Source of the DNA: Asaia bogorensis
Lineage (GTDB): Bacteria; Pseudomonadota; Alphaproteobacteria; Acetobacterales; Acetobacteraceae
Assembly: GCA_945874515.1 (NCBI GenBank)
Contig: CAMCHA010000162.1
Span: 1 to 6,390, forward strand
DNA: 6,390 nucleotides
Direction: 5' to 3'
Made by a program: the position numbers and the translations under genes. Below are positions 1 to 5,343 of the stretch, piece by piece (the stretch's first letter is position 1; every line of letters begins with the position of its first letter). The notes beneath the pieces are model-generated. The model saw only the letters and a program-made list of their open reading frames with translations. It was not told the origin of the DNA and searched no databases.

Positions 1-41
1 TTCCGTACCGCGGCGGCTGCGACTAAGACCGAAACGCCATC

Positions 42-674
42 TCAGCCCAGCGAAACCTCAAATCCGCGCTTAGTGGCGGGGCGGGCCATCATCGCCTCAT
101 ACCAGCGCTTCACATTCGGCAAGGTCCCAAGATCGACCTGATGGCGTTCATGCCGCCAGGCCCAGCCCAGAATCGCGAAATCAGCGATTGAAGGTTCACC
201 GCCGGTCGCCACAAAATCGCGCCCTTCAAGCTGGCGGTCCAAAACGCCATACAAGCGCTTTGTTTCGTCATGATAACGATTAAAACCGTAATCGCGCGCT
301 GGGCCTTCGGGCTGCATCAGGAAGTGATGCACCTGCCCCGGCATCGGGCCAAAGCCGCCCATCTGCCACATCAGCCATTCATATACCGGCACGCGGGCGC
401 GCAGGTCCTTCGGCATGAAGCGGCCAGTCTTTTCCGCCAGATACAGCAGAATGGCGCCACTTTCGAATACCGTGATCGGCTTGCCATCCGGCCCATCCGG
501 GTCCTGGATGGCGGGGATGCGGTTATTCGGGCTGAAGGCCAGGAATTCAGGATTGAATTGCTCGCCCTTGCTGATGTTCACGGGCTTGACCGTATAGGCC
601 AGCCCCATTTCCTCAATGGCAACGCTGATCTTGCGCCCATTGGGCGTATTCCAGGTCCAAAGGGTAATGCTCAT
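42..674 (-). CDS. Nu-class (YfcG/Ure2p-like) glutathione transferase, probable GSH-dependent disulfide reductase
   Basis: This 210-residue protein has the two-domain cytosolic GST layout: a thioredoxin-like N-domain (about 1-84) and an all-helical C-domain (about 90-205). The N-terminus carries T10-P-N-G13, matching the Thr/Asn pair that contacts glutathione thiol in E. coli YfcG. The N-domain continues with SPNNRIPAI and its cis-Pro at P54, then FESGAILLYLAEKTG with E71-S72, the GSH gamma-glutamyl contact. The C-domain has SIADFA and ends with a RPATKRG segment, as in YfcG. There is no cysteine at all, as expected for a Nu-class enzyme that uses bound glutathione rather than a protein thiol. 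Family members show disulfide-bond reductase and weak peroxidase activity. An AAGGA Shine-Dalgarno at 684-688 lies 9 nt before the ATG. It is 57 bp downstream of the peroxiredoxin gene on the same strand and probably cotranscribed. The family call is firm; the substrate is unknown. Confidence 0.9.
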   Translation of the reverse strand: MSITLWTWNTPNGRKISVAIEEMGLAYTVKPVNISKGEQFNPEFLAFSPNNRIPAIQDPDGPDGKPITVFESGAILLYLAEKTGRFMPKDLRARVPVYEWLMWQMGGFGPMPGQVHHFLMQPEGPARDYGFNRYHDETKRLYGVLDRQLEGRDFVATGGEPSIADFAILGWAWRHERHQVDLGTLPNVKRWYEAMMARPATKRGFEVSLG

Positions 675-695
675 GGGCGGCGATCCTTGGGTGAA

Positions 696-722
696 CCGGC
701 GGCTCCTGTCAGAAGCCGCCGG
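696..722 (-). other. Intercistronic hairpin between peroxiredoxin and GST genes
   Basis: The arms at 696-704 (CCGGCGGCT) and 714-722 (AGCCGCCGG) form a perfect 9-bp GC-rich stem around a 9-nt loop. It starts 9 nt after the peroxiredoxin stop and ends 7 nt before the GST Shine-Dalgarno on the minus strand. There is no U-run on either side, so it is not a typical intrinsic terminator. I infer an mRNA-stabilising or partial-termination structure that could lower GST expression relative to the peroxiredoxin. Confidence 0.55.
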
Positions 723-731
723 GCGACAACA

Positions 732-1214
732 TCAAAGCGCGGCCAGAACCGCTTCGGCCTTGCTCACTTCAAAGGCGCCCGGGGCTTCCACAGCCACATG
801 GGTCACTTTGCCGTCCTTCGCCACCAGGGCGAAGCGCTGGCAGCGCACGCCAAGGCCGCGCGCCGTCAGGTCGAATTCCAGCCCCATCGCCTTTGTGAAG
901 GCGGCCGACCCATCGGCAATCATGGTCACCTGGTCCGTGATGCCCTGATCCTTGGCCCAAGCGCCCATCACAAAGGCGTCATTCACCGCCATGCACGCTA
1001 CGGCATGCACACCCTTGGCCTTCAGCGCCGCGGCATGTTCCACAAAGCCAGGCAAATGCTTGGCCGAGCAGGTTGGGGTGAAGGCGCCAGGCACGCCGAA
1101 CAGCACCACCGTGCGGCCCTTGAAGAATTCCGCCGCATCAAGCTCCTTCGGCCCTTCCGGGGTGCCTTGCATGATCTTCATCGCGGGAATGCTGTCGCCA
1201 GTTTTGATGGTCAT
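732..1214 (-). CDS. Prx5-type peroxiredoxin (redoxin family)
   Basis: This 160-residue thiol peroxidase reduces H2O2 and organic hydroperoxides. The active-site loop is P42-GAF-T46-PT-C49, the universal PxxxTxxC peroxiredoxin motif, with C49 as peroxidatic cysteine. R127 in the RCQRFA segment is the conserved catalytic arginine. The block around C74 (VACMAVNDAFV) is typical of the Prx5 branch. The C-terminal resolving cysteine of human PRDX5 (C151) has no counterpart; the end reads as a FEVSKAEAVLAAL helix, so the enzyme is probably 1-Cys or glutathione/glutaredoxin-reduced. C125 stands where relatives usually have Ser (RSQR). An AAGGAG Shine-Dalgarno at 1221-1226, 6 nt before the ATG, fixes the start. 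The length is normal for the family. The adjacent downstream Nu-class GST suggests glutathione as reductant (inference). No glutaredoxin domain is fused. Confidence 0.93.
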   Translation of the reverse strand: MTIKTGDSIPAMKIMQGTPEGPKELDAAEFFKGRTVVLFGVPGAFTPTCSAKHLPGFVEHAAALKAKGVHAVACMAVNDAFVMGAWAKDQGITDQVTMIADGSAAFTKAMGLEFDLTARGLGVRCQRFALVAKDGKVTHVAVEAPGAFEVSKAEAVLAAL

Positions 1215-1241
1215 GGTCTTCTCCTTGAAACGAAGGCACGA

Positions 1242-1269
1242 AACTAGCCCCGAGCACAGCGCCTGTCAC
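1242..1269 (-). promoter_or_regulatory. Candidate promoter of the peroxiredoxin(-GST) unit
   Basis: On the minus strand a GTGACA element (1264-1269) is followed after 16 bp by CTAGTT (1242-1247). A start near 1235 would give a leader of about 20 nt containing the strong AAGGAG at 1221-1226, which fits well. The -10 region contains the 9-mer GCTAGTTTC (1240-1248), which is also found at the equivalent place upstream of yajC. A dyad, ACCTG-N7-CAGGT (1268-1284), abuts the -35 and could be an operator. Prediction by eye only. Confidence 0.45.
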
Positions 1270-1297
1270 CTGGGCGCCGCAGGTCAGCGAAGCCTCC

Positions 1298-1326
1298 TTC
1301 ACGGGTAGGCTAAGGGCACCTTATCG
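1298..1326 (+). promoter_or_regulatory. Weak candidate promoter for the lytic transglycosylase gene
   Basis: TTCACG (1298-1303) and TTATCG (1321-1326) are 17 bp apart and oriented toward the transglycosylase gene, leaving a leader of about 40 nt. A second possibility, TTGAGT (1335-1340) with TGTAAC (1357-1362), would start transcription beyond the AAGG ribosome site at 1363-1366 and is less likely. The call is tentative. Confidence 0.25.
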
Positions 1327-1373
1327 CTCGTAGGTTGAGTTTTTAACCAATTCGCGTGTAACAAGGCCTCACC

Positions 1374-3203
1374 ATGAGCGCTTACCCCCCCATGGCCCCC
1401 TGCCGGACCCTGCCTTTATTGGCGCTGGTCCTGGCGCCCTTGTGGTTCGGAAGCCCCCTTCCAGCCGCAGCGCAGGGGGCCGTTCAAACCGCTGCCTTAC
1501 CAGCGCCCGCACTTCGCGGTCCTGCGAGCGCCAGCAGGCCGCTTGCGGCAACGGATGCTGATCAGATCAAGCATATCTTTGCGCTGCACGCCACCCGGGA
1601 TTGGTCTGCGGCTGAACAAGCAACCCCGCTGCTCACGGATCGCCGCCTTGAAGGCCATATCCTGGCGGATCGCTGGCTCAACCGCGCCGCGCCAAGGCCG
1701 GATCAGGAAGCGCTGCGGGATTGGCTGGCGCGCTTTGCCGATCATCCGGATGCGCCCGCTATCCATGCTCTGCTGCGCCGGACTGCGCCGCGCGGGTCCA
1801 GCCTGCCGGCGGCGCCCGTGCGCGAAAGACTGGCCGAGGATGCCGGCGCTGCCCCAGAAGAACGCGAAGCCTCAGACCAAAGGTTTGTGCGCAACTTATC
1901 GTTGGACCGTTCGCTCAGGGATCTGGTGCGTGACGGCAAACTGGACACCGCCTTGCGCCGGATGGAAGCAACCCGCGGCATGACGCCCCCCTACGCGGCC
2001 GCGCTCAGGGCTGATTTCGCCCTGATCCTGTTCCGCCGTGGGGAAGATGAACGCGCGTTCGAAGTTGCATCGGCCGCCGCGCGCAGCCGGGCTGAGCCCA
2101 GCGGGCGCGCTTCCTTTGCCGCGGGGCTTGCCGCCTGGGGGCTTGGGCATTTCGATGTGGCGCTACCCTATTTTGAAGTGGCGGCGCGTGCGCCAGGCGC
2201 ATCGGCGGCCAACCGCTCCGCTGCTGCCTATTGGGCAAGCCGCGCGGCCATTCGCGCCCGGCATCCTAGCATGCATGTGCCCTGGCTTTTGCAAGCCGCA
2301 CAGGAACCGCGCACCTTCTACGGACTGATGGCGCGCCGCGCCCTTGGCCTGACACCAGGCTTCGCTTGGCATGCCGAAGCGGGCGGGGAGGAAGGCATGG
2401 CAGCACTGCTGGAAACGGCAGGCGGCTGGCGTGCCCTCGCGCTGCTGCAAACCGGCCAGGTGGGCCGGGCAGAGGCGGAATTGCGCGCACTTTGGCCGCT
2501 GGCGCGCGGCAATCTTCCTTTACTGCGCGCCATGCTGGCGCTCGCCTCTCAGGGCGGCCTTACGCATCTCTCGGCGCAGCTGGCGGAGCTTGCGCAGACC
2601 GCCGATGGCAGGCCGCGCGATCTGGCGCGCTTCCCTTTGCCCCGCCTGAACCCACCGCAAGGTTTCCGCGTGGAACCTGCCCTGCTTTATGCGCTGGCGC
2701 GCCAGGAATCGAATTTTGACGCGGCGGCGATCTCTCCTGCCGGGGCGCGCGGCTTGATGCAGGTGATGCCCGCCACCGCCGCCTATTTGGCCAATGATCC
2801 ATCCTTCATCGGCGAAGGAGCGGAAAGGCTACATAATCCCGACCTGTCGCTGGAATTGGGCCAGCGCTATATGCATCATCTGGCGCGCACAGAAACGGTG
2901 GGCGGCGATCTGATCCGTCTGCTCGCTGCCTACAATGCCGGGCCGGGCAATCTGGCCAAATGGCTGCCCGCCACGCGCCACCGCGATGACGCGCTGCTTT
3001 TCATTGAAGCAATTCCCTTCGATGAAACCCGAACCTATGTGCAGCGCGTGCTGGCCTATTCCTGGATTTACGCCTCAAGGCTCGGGTTGCCGGCGCCAAG
3101 CCTTGATCAATTGGTGCAGGGCGAATTCCCGCGCTTCCTGTCACCGCAAGAAGTGGTGGCATTGCTGGATAGCACGCCCCCCCGGCCCGGACGGACGCGC
3201 TGA
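1374..3203 (+). CDS. slt: Soluble lytic murein transglycosylase (Slt70-type, GH23)
   Basis: This 609-residue periplasmic enzyme cleaves the MurNAc-beta-1,4-GlcNAc bond of peptidoglycan, leaving 1,6-anhydro-MurNAc ends. Residues 1-34 look like a Sec signal peptide: a hydrophobic LPLLALVLAPLWFG core followed by an AAAQ-like cleavage region. Residues about 55-415 are an Ala/Arg/Leu-rich helical repeat region, the superhelical ring of Slt70, including the FYG segment at 315-317. The C-terminal catalytic domain spans about 428-575: catalytic E445 in RQESNFD, the SPAGARGLMQVMPATA block (454-469), and YNAGPGN (520-526) are all intact. The length is close to that of E. coli Slt. An AAGG at 1363-1366 supports ATG 1374; an in-frame ATG at 1392 is the only near alternative. 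C7 runs occur at 1385-1391 and 3177-3183, close to each end of the gene. It converges on the DUF815 gene with a 12-bp gap. NagZ at the right edge acts in the same recycling route. Confidence 0.93.
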   Translation: MSAYPPMAPCRTLPLLALVLAPLWFGSPLPAAAQGAVQTAALPAPALRGPASASRPLAATDADQIKHIFALHATRDWSAAEQATPLLTDRRLEGHILADRWLNRAAPRPDQEALRDWLARFADHPDAPAIHALLRRTAPRGSSLPAAPVRERLAEDAGAAPEEREASDQRFVRNLSLDRSLRDLVRDGKLDTALRRMEATRGMTPPYAAALRADFALILFRRGEDERAFEVASAAARSRAEPSGRASFAAGLAAWGLGHFDVALPYFEVAARAPGASAANRSAAAYWASRAAIRARHPSMHVPWLLQAAQEPRTFYGLMARRALGLTPGFAWHAEAGGEEGMAALLETAGGWRALALLQTGQVGRAEAELRALWPLARGNLPLLRAMLALASQGGLTHLSAQLAELAQTADGRPRDLARFPLPRLNPPQGFRVEPALLYALARQESNFDAAAISPAGARGLMQVMPATAAYLANDPSFIGEGAERLHNPDLSLELGQRYMHHLARTETVGGDLIRLLAAYNAGPGNLAKWLPATRHRDDALLFIEAIPFDETRTYVQRVLAYSWIYASRLGLPAPSLDQLVQGEFPRFLSPQEVVALLDSTPPRPGRTR

Positions 3204-3215
3204 GGGGTCACTATC

Positions 3216-4079
3216 TCAGCCCTCAATCTTCACGCCCATCCGCCCCGCCAAATCCTGGATGAATTGCCACGCCACACGACCGGACCGAGACCCGCGCGTG
3301 ACGGACCATTCCACCGCCTGCGCGTGCAATTCCTCAACGGACACATTCAGCCCGTAATGCTTGGCATAGCCTTCGATCATCGCGAAGAAGGTATCCTGAT
3401 TGGCATTATGAAAGCCGATCCAAAGCCCGAAGCGGTCTGAGAGCGAAACCTTTTCCTCGATCGCTTCCGAGCCATGGATCGCGGCGCTGCGTTCATTCTC
3501 AATCATATCGCGCGACATCAAATGCCGGCGATTGGATGTTGCATAGAACAAGACATTGGCCGGCCGGCCTTCAATGCCGCCATCCAGTACCGATTTCAGC
3601 GCCTTGTAATCCGCATCTTCACGCTCGAAAGACAAATCATCGCAGAACACCAGGCAGCGGCGCGCACCTGCGCGCAGGAAGCGCAGCAATTCCGGCAGGG
3701 TCTTGATGTCTTCGCGGTGGATTTCAATCAGGGCCAGGCTGCCGGGCACTTCCACGTTGGCTGCCGTATGCGCGGCCTTCACCAGGGATGATTTGCCCGT
3801 CCCCCGCGCGCCCCAAAGCATGGCGTTATTGGCGCTGAAGCCGCGCGCAAAGCGCAGCGTGTTTTCCATAAGGATCTCCTTCTGCCGATCCACCCCTTGC
3901 AAAAGGTCAATCGGCACCGCCGCCACCTTGGGCACCGGCGACAACCGCGCCACGGGTTCCGGGTGCCAGATGAAGGCATCCGCGCCAGAAAGGTCTGGAA
4001 TGGCCGCCGGCGGCGGGGCCAGGCGTTCAAGCGCCTCAGCAATGCGGGTCAGGGCGGGGAGTAGCGAAGAATGATCCAT
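3216..4079 (-). CDS. DUF815/COG2607 AAA+ family ATPase of unknown function
   Basis: This is a 287-residue P-loop ATPase. Walker A is GARGTGKS at 90-97. Walker B is about 142-148, ending in D147-D148. A sensor-1-like ATSN ends at N183, and an S-D-R-F stretch at 214-217 offers R216 as an arginine-finger candidate. SGRVAWQF near the C-terminus fits a sensor-2 position. The first 60 residues are a helical, proline-containing lead-in (LTRIAEALERLAPPP) typical of the family, and the LLQGVDRQKEIL helix precedes the P-loop domain. No signal peptide or membrane segment is seen, so it is cytosolic. The biological role of DUF815 is not established. The gene diverges from yajC, an arrangement I recall from other alphaproteobacteria, across 89 bp. 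No good Shine-Dalgarno precedes the ATG; TTTCCG-N17-TATTCC is a weak promoter candidate that would give a very short leader. Confidence 0.9.
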   Translation of the reverse strand: MDHSSLLPALTRIAEALERLAPPPAAIPDLSGADAFIWHPEPVARLSPVPKVAAVPIDLLQGVDRQKEILMENTLRFARGFSANNAMLWGARGTGKSSLVKAAHTAANVEVPGSLALIEIHREDIKTLPELLRFLRAGARRCLVFCDDLSFEREDADYKALKSVLDGGIEGRPANVLFYATSNRRHLMSRDMIENERSAAIHGSEAIEEKVSLSDRFGLWIGFHNANQDTFFAMIEGYAKHYGLNVSVEELHAQAVEWSVTRGSRSGRVAWQFIQDLAGRMGVKIEG

Positions 4080-4106
4080 GGCCGCGCGGAATAGGCCGGG
4101 TTGCTA

Positions 4107-4133
4107 TTGACGGAAAGGGGGCGGGCGCTAGTT
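4107..4133 (+). promoter_or_regulatory. Candidate yajC promoter with overlapping inverted repeat
   Basis: TTGACG (4107-4112) is followed after 15 bp by CTAGTT (4128-4133), or after 17 bp by AGTTTC. Transcription from about 4140 would give a leader of roughly 29 nt carrying AAGGAA (4154-4159). A 7-bp inverted repeat, GGGGCGG (4118-4124) and CCGCCCC (4135-4141), flanks the -10 word. The 9-mer GCTAGTTTC (4127-4135) is shared with the peroxiredoxin promoter. The -35 is close to the sigma-70 consensus; the -10 assignment is less certain. Confidence 0.5.
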
Positions 4134-4168
4134 TCCGCCCCATCATCGCAAATAAGGAACGCCGGACC

Positions 4169-4516
4169 ATGGAAAGAATTTTTGGCATCAGCCCCGCCTA
4201 TGCCCAGGATGTGGGCGGCACGGCGGGGGTTATCATGCAAATGCTGCCGCTGATTCTGATTTTCGTCGTCTTCTATTTCCTGCTGATTCGCCCGCAGCAG
4301 AAGAAGATGAAGGATCATCGCGAAATGCTCGGCCAATTGAAGCGTGGGGATCGCGTGGTGACTGCAGGCGGCATCGTTGCCACCATTACCAAGGTCAAGG
4401 ACGGCTCTGACGAGATCGAGGCTGAAATCGCCCCCAATGTGAAAGTCATGGTGGTGCGCGGCACGATCGGCAGCGTGCTCCGCCCCGAAGCGGCGAATGA
4501 CACGGCGAAAAGCTGA
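4169..4516 (+). CDS. yajC: YajC, accessory subunit of the Sec translocase (SecDF-YajC)
   Basis: This 115-residue single-span membrane protein has a short N-terminal tail (ISPAYAQD at 7-14), one hydrophobic helix at about 20-40, and then the family signature IRPQQKKMK (40-48). The following cytoplasmic domain contains LKRGDRVVTAGGI and ends in an SVLRPE strand, all classic YajC. YajC associates with SecD and SecF, which aid preprotein translocation at the inner membrane, although it is itself dispensable in E. coli. AAGGAA at 4154-4159, 9 nt upstream, supports the ATG. In many proteobacteria secD and secF follow directly. Here the gene is monocistronic, closed by a strong terminator 15 bp after its stop, and the next gene is a convergent sodB. 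Identification is very secure. Confidence 0.96.
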   Translation: MERIFGISPAYAQDVGGTAGVIMQMLPLILIFVVFYFLLIRPQQKKMKDHREMLGQLKRGDRVVTAGGIVATITKVKDGSDEIEAEIAPNVKVMVVRGTIGSVLRPEAANDTAKS

Positions 4517-4531
4517 GATTGTACTAGGCAC

Positions 4532-4569
4532 AAAAAAGGCGCTGAGGATCACTCCCCAGCGCCTTTTTT
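4532..4569. terminator. Bidirectional intrinsic terminator between yajC and sodB
   Basis: A6 + GGCGCTG (4532-4544) pairs perfectly with CAGCGCC + T6 (4557-4569). Two further G-C pairs lie inside after one A/C mismatch, leaving an ATCACT loop. The T6 run on the plus strand and the A6 run (T6 on the minus strand) make it a textbook terminator in both directions. It serves yajC (stop at 4516) and sodB (stop at 4587). Confidence 0.95.
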
Positions 4570-4586
4570 CATGGCCTTGCGGCGAA

Positions 4587-5225
4587 TTAGGCTGATTGGC
4601 CGGAAGCCAGACCGCTCTTGCCCATCAGATCCGCAACGACTTCCCAATTCACCAGCTTGTTCAGGAAGTTATCCAGGTAATTCGGGCGCACATTGCGGAA
4701 ATCTAGGTAATAGGCGTGTTCCCACACATCCGCACCCAGAATGGGCTTGCCCTCGCCGGTGGAGATTGGGTTGGCGCCATTCGGCGTCTTGGTCACCTTC
4801 AGCTTGCCGTCGGCGCCGATGATCAGCCAGGCCCAGCCAGAGCCAAACTGCGTCACACCCGCCTGCTTGAAGGCTTCCTTGAAGGCGGCAAGGCCGCCGA
4901 GGTCGCTATCAATCTTCGCGGCCAAAGCGCCCGGCAGCTTGTCGCCACCGCCGCCCGGCTGCATCACCTGCCAGAACAACATATGATTATAATGTTGCCC
5001 CGCCTGGTTGAGCACGGGCAGGCCATCAGCGCCCGCCTTGCCGGCTTCGGCGCAGATCGCTTCCAGCGATTTGCCGGCCAGGCCCTTGGCTTCGATCAGG
5101 CCATTCAGCGCCGTGACATAGGCATTGTGGTGCTTGCCATGATGCAGTTCCAGGGTTTCCTGGCACATGCCATTGGCGGCAAGCGCAGTGGTGGAATAGG
5201 GCAGCGGGGGCAGGCTGAAAGCCAT
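4587..5225 (-). CDS. sodB: Superoxide dismutase, iron type (Fe/Mn family)
   Basis: This 212-residue cytosolic enzyme dismutates superoxide to H2O2 and O2. The N-terminal helical-hairpin domain carries HHGKHHNAYV with metal ligand H28, and NH at 80-81 with ligand H81. The C-terminal alpha/beta domain carries FGSGWAWL (127-134) and the family signature DVWEHAYY (166-173) with ligands D166 and H170. Q77 occupies the position of E. coli SodB Gln69, while the NGANP segment (149-153) lacks the Gln found there in Mn enzymes; this pattern points to Fe, or possibly cambialistic, use. There is no signal peptide. I start at the ATG at 5223-5225, which follows a GGAG 8 nt upstream and gives the normal N-terminus FSLPPLPY; the frame stays open much further upstream, but only opposite the next gene. 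It ends at the shared terminator. H2O2 made here is a substrate for the peroxiredoxin in this window. Confidence 0.95.
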   Translation of the reverse strand: MAFSLPPLPYSTTALAANGMCQETLELHHGKHHNAYVTALNGLIEAKGLAGKSLEAICAEAGKAGADGLPVLNQAGQHYNHMLFWQVMQPGGGGDKLPGALAAKIDSDLGGLAAFKEAFKQAGVTQFGSGWAWLIIGADGKLKVTKTPNGANPISTGEGKPILGADVWEHAYYLDFRNVRPNYLDNFLNKLVNWEVVADLMGKSGLASGQSA

Positions 5226-5256
5226 GGGGGGAACTCCGTTCCTAAGATGTGAGGGA

Positions 5257-5299
5257 TTGACGCTGCGACTGAGGTAAGCGGCGCCAGCACAAGCGTCAA
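5257..5299. repeat. Perfect 8-bp inverted repeat in the sodB upstream region
   Basis: TTGACGCT at 5257-5264 and its exact reverse complement AGCGTCAA at 5292-5299 are separated by 27 bp, centre to centre 35 bp. The repeat lies between sodB and the divergent squalene-synthase-family gene, with one arm on the sodB -35 and the other at the predicted transcription start. It may be an operator pair or coincidence, since TTGAC is also promoter consensus. Confidence 0.5.
5271..5299 (-). promoter_or_regulatory. sodB: Candidate sodB promoter
   Basis: On the minus strand TTGACG (5294-5299) and TACCTC (5271-5276) are separated by 17 bp. This predicts a start near 5264 and a leader of about 39 nt with GGAG before the ATG. 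The -35 lies inside one arm of a perfect 8-bp inverted repeat, AGCGTCAA (5292-5299) and TTGACGCT (5257-5264), whose other arm falls at the predicted +1. That placement would suit repressor control, but no regulator can be named. Confidence 0.55.
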
Positions 5300-5343
5300 C
5301 CGCACCCTTCCCGCGCGGCGCGGCGCCGGGCATATCAGGTGGC

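Noticed and set aside
1..41. Left edge of the window
   Set aside because: Forty-one bases downstream of the GST stop, without a recognisable gene end, hairpin or repeat.
270..1247. Long plus-strand open frame (325 codons) opposite the GST and peroxiredoxin genes
   Set aside because: It covers the antisense of two well-recognised genes plus their intergenic hairpin. The product is His/Arg-rich with no recognisable domain, as expected for GC-driven antisense openness.
3199..3220. Small inverted repeat GCTGAG-N10-CTCAGC across the convergent stops of the transglycosylase and DUF815 genes
   Set aside because: Only 6 bp, no T-run on either side, and partly made of stop codons. Too weak to call a terminator.
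5308..5336. TTCCCG-N17-CATATC as a promoter for a leaderless GTG start of the synthase-family gene
   Set aside because: The -35 match is poor and the idea depends on the weak ribosome site. Kept only as a speculation in the gene entry.
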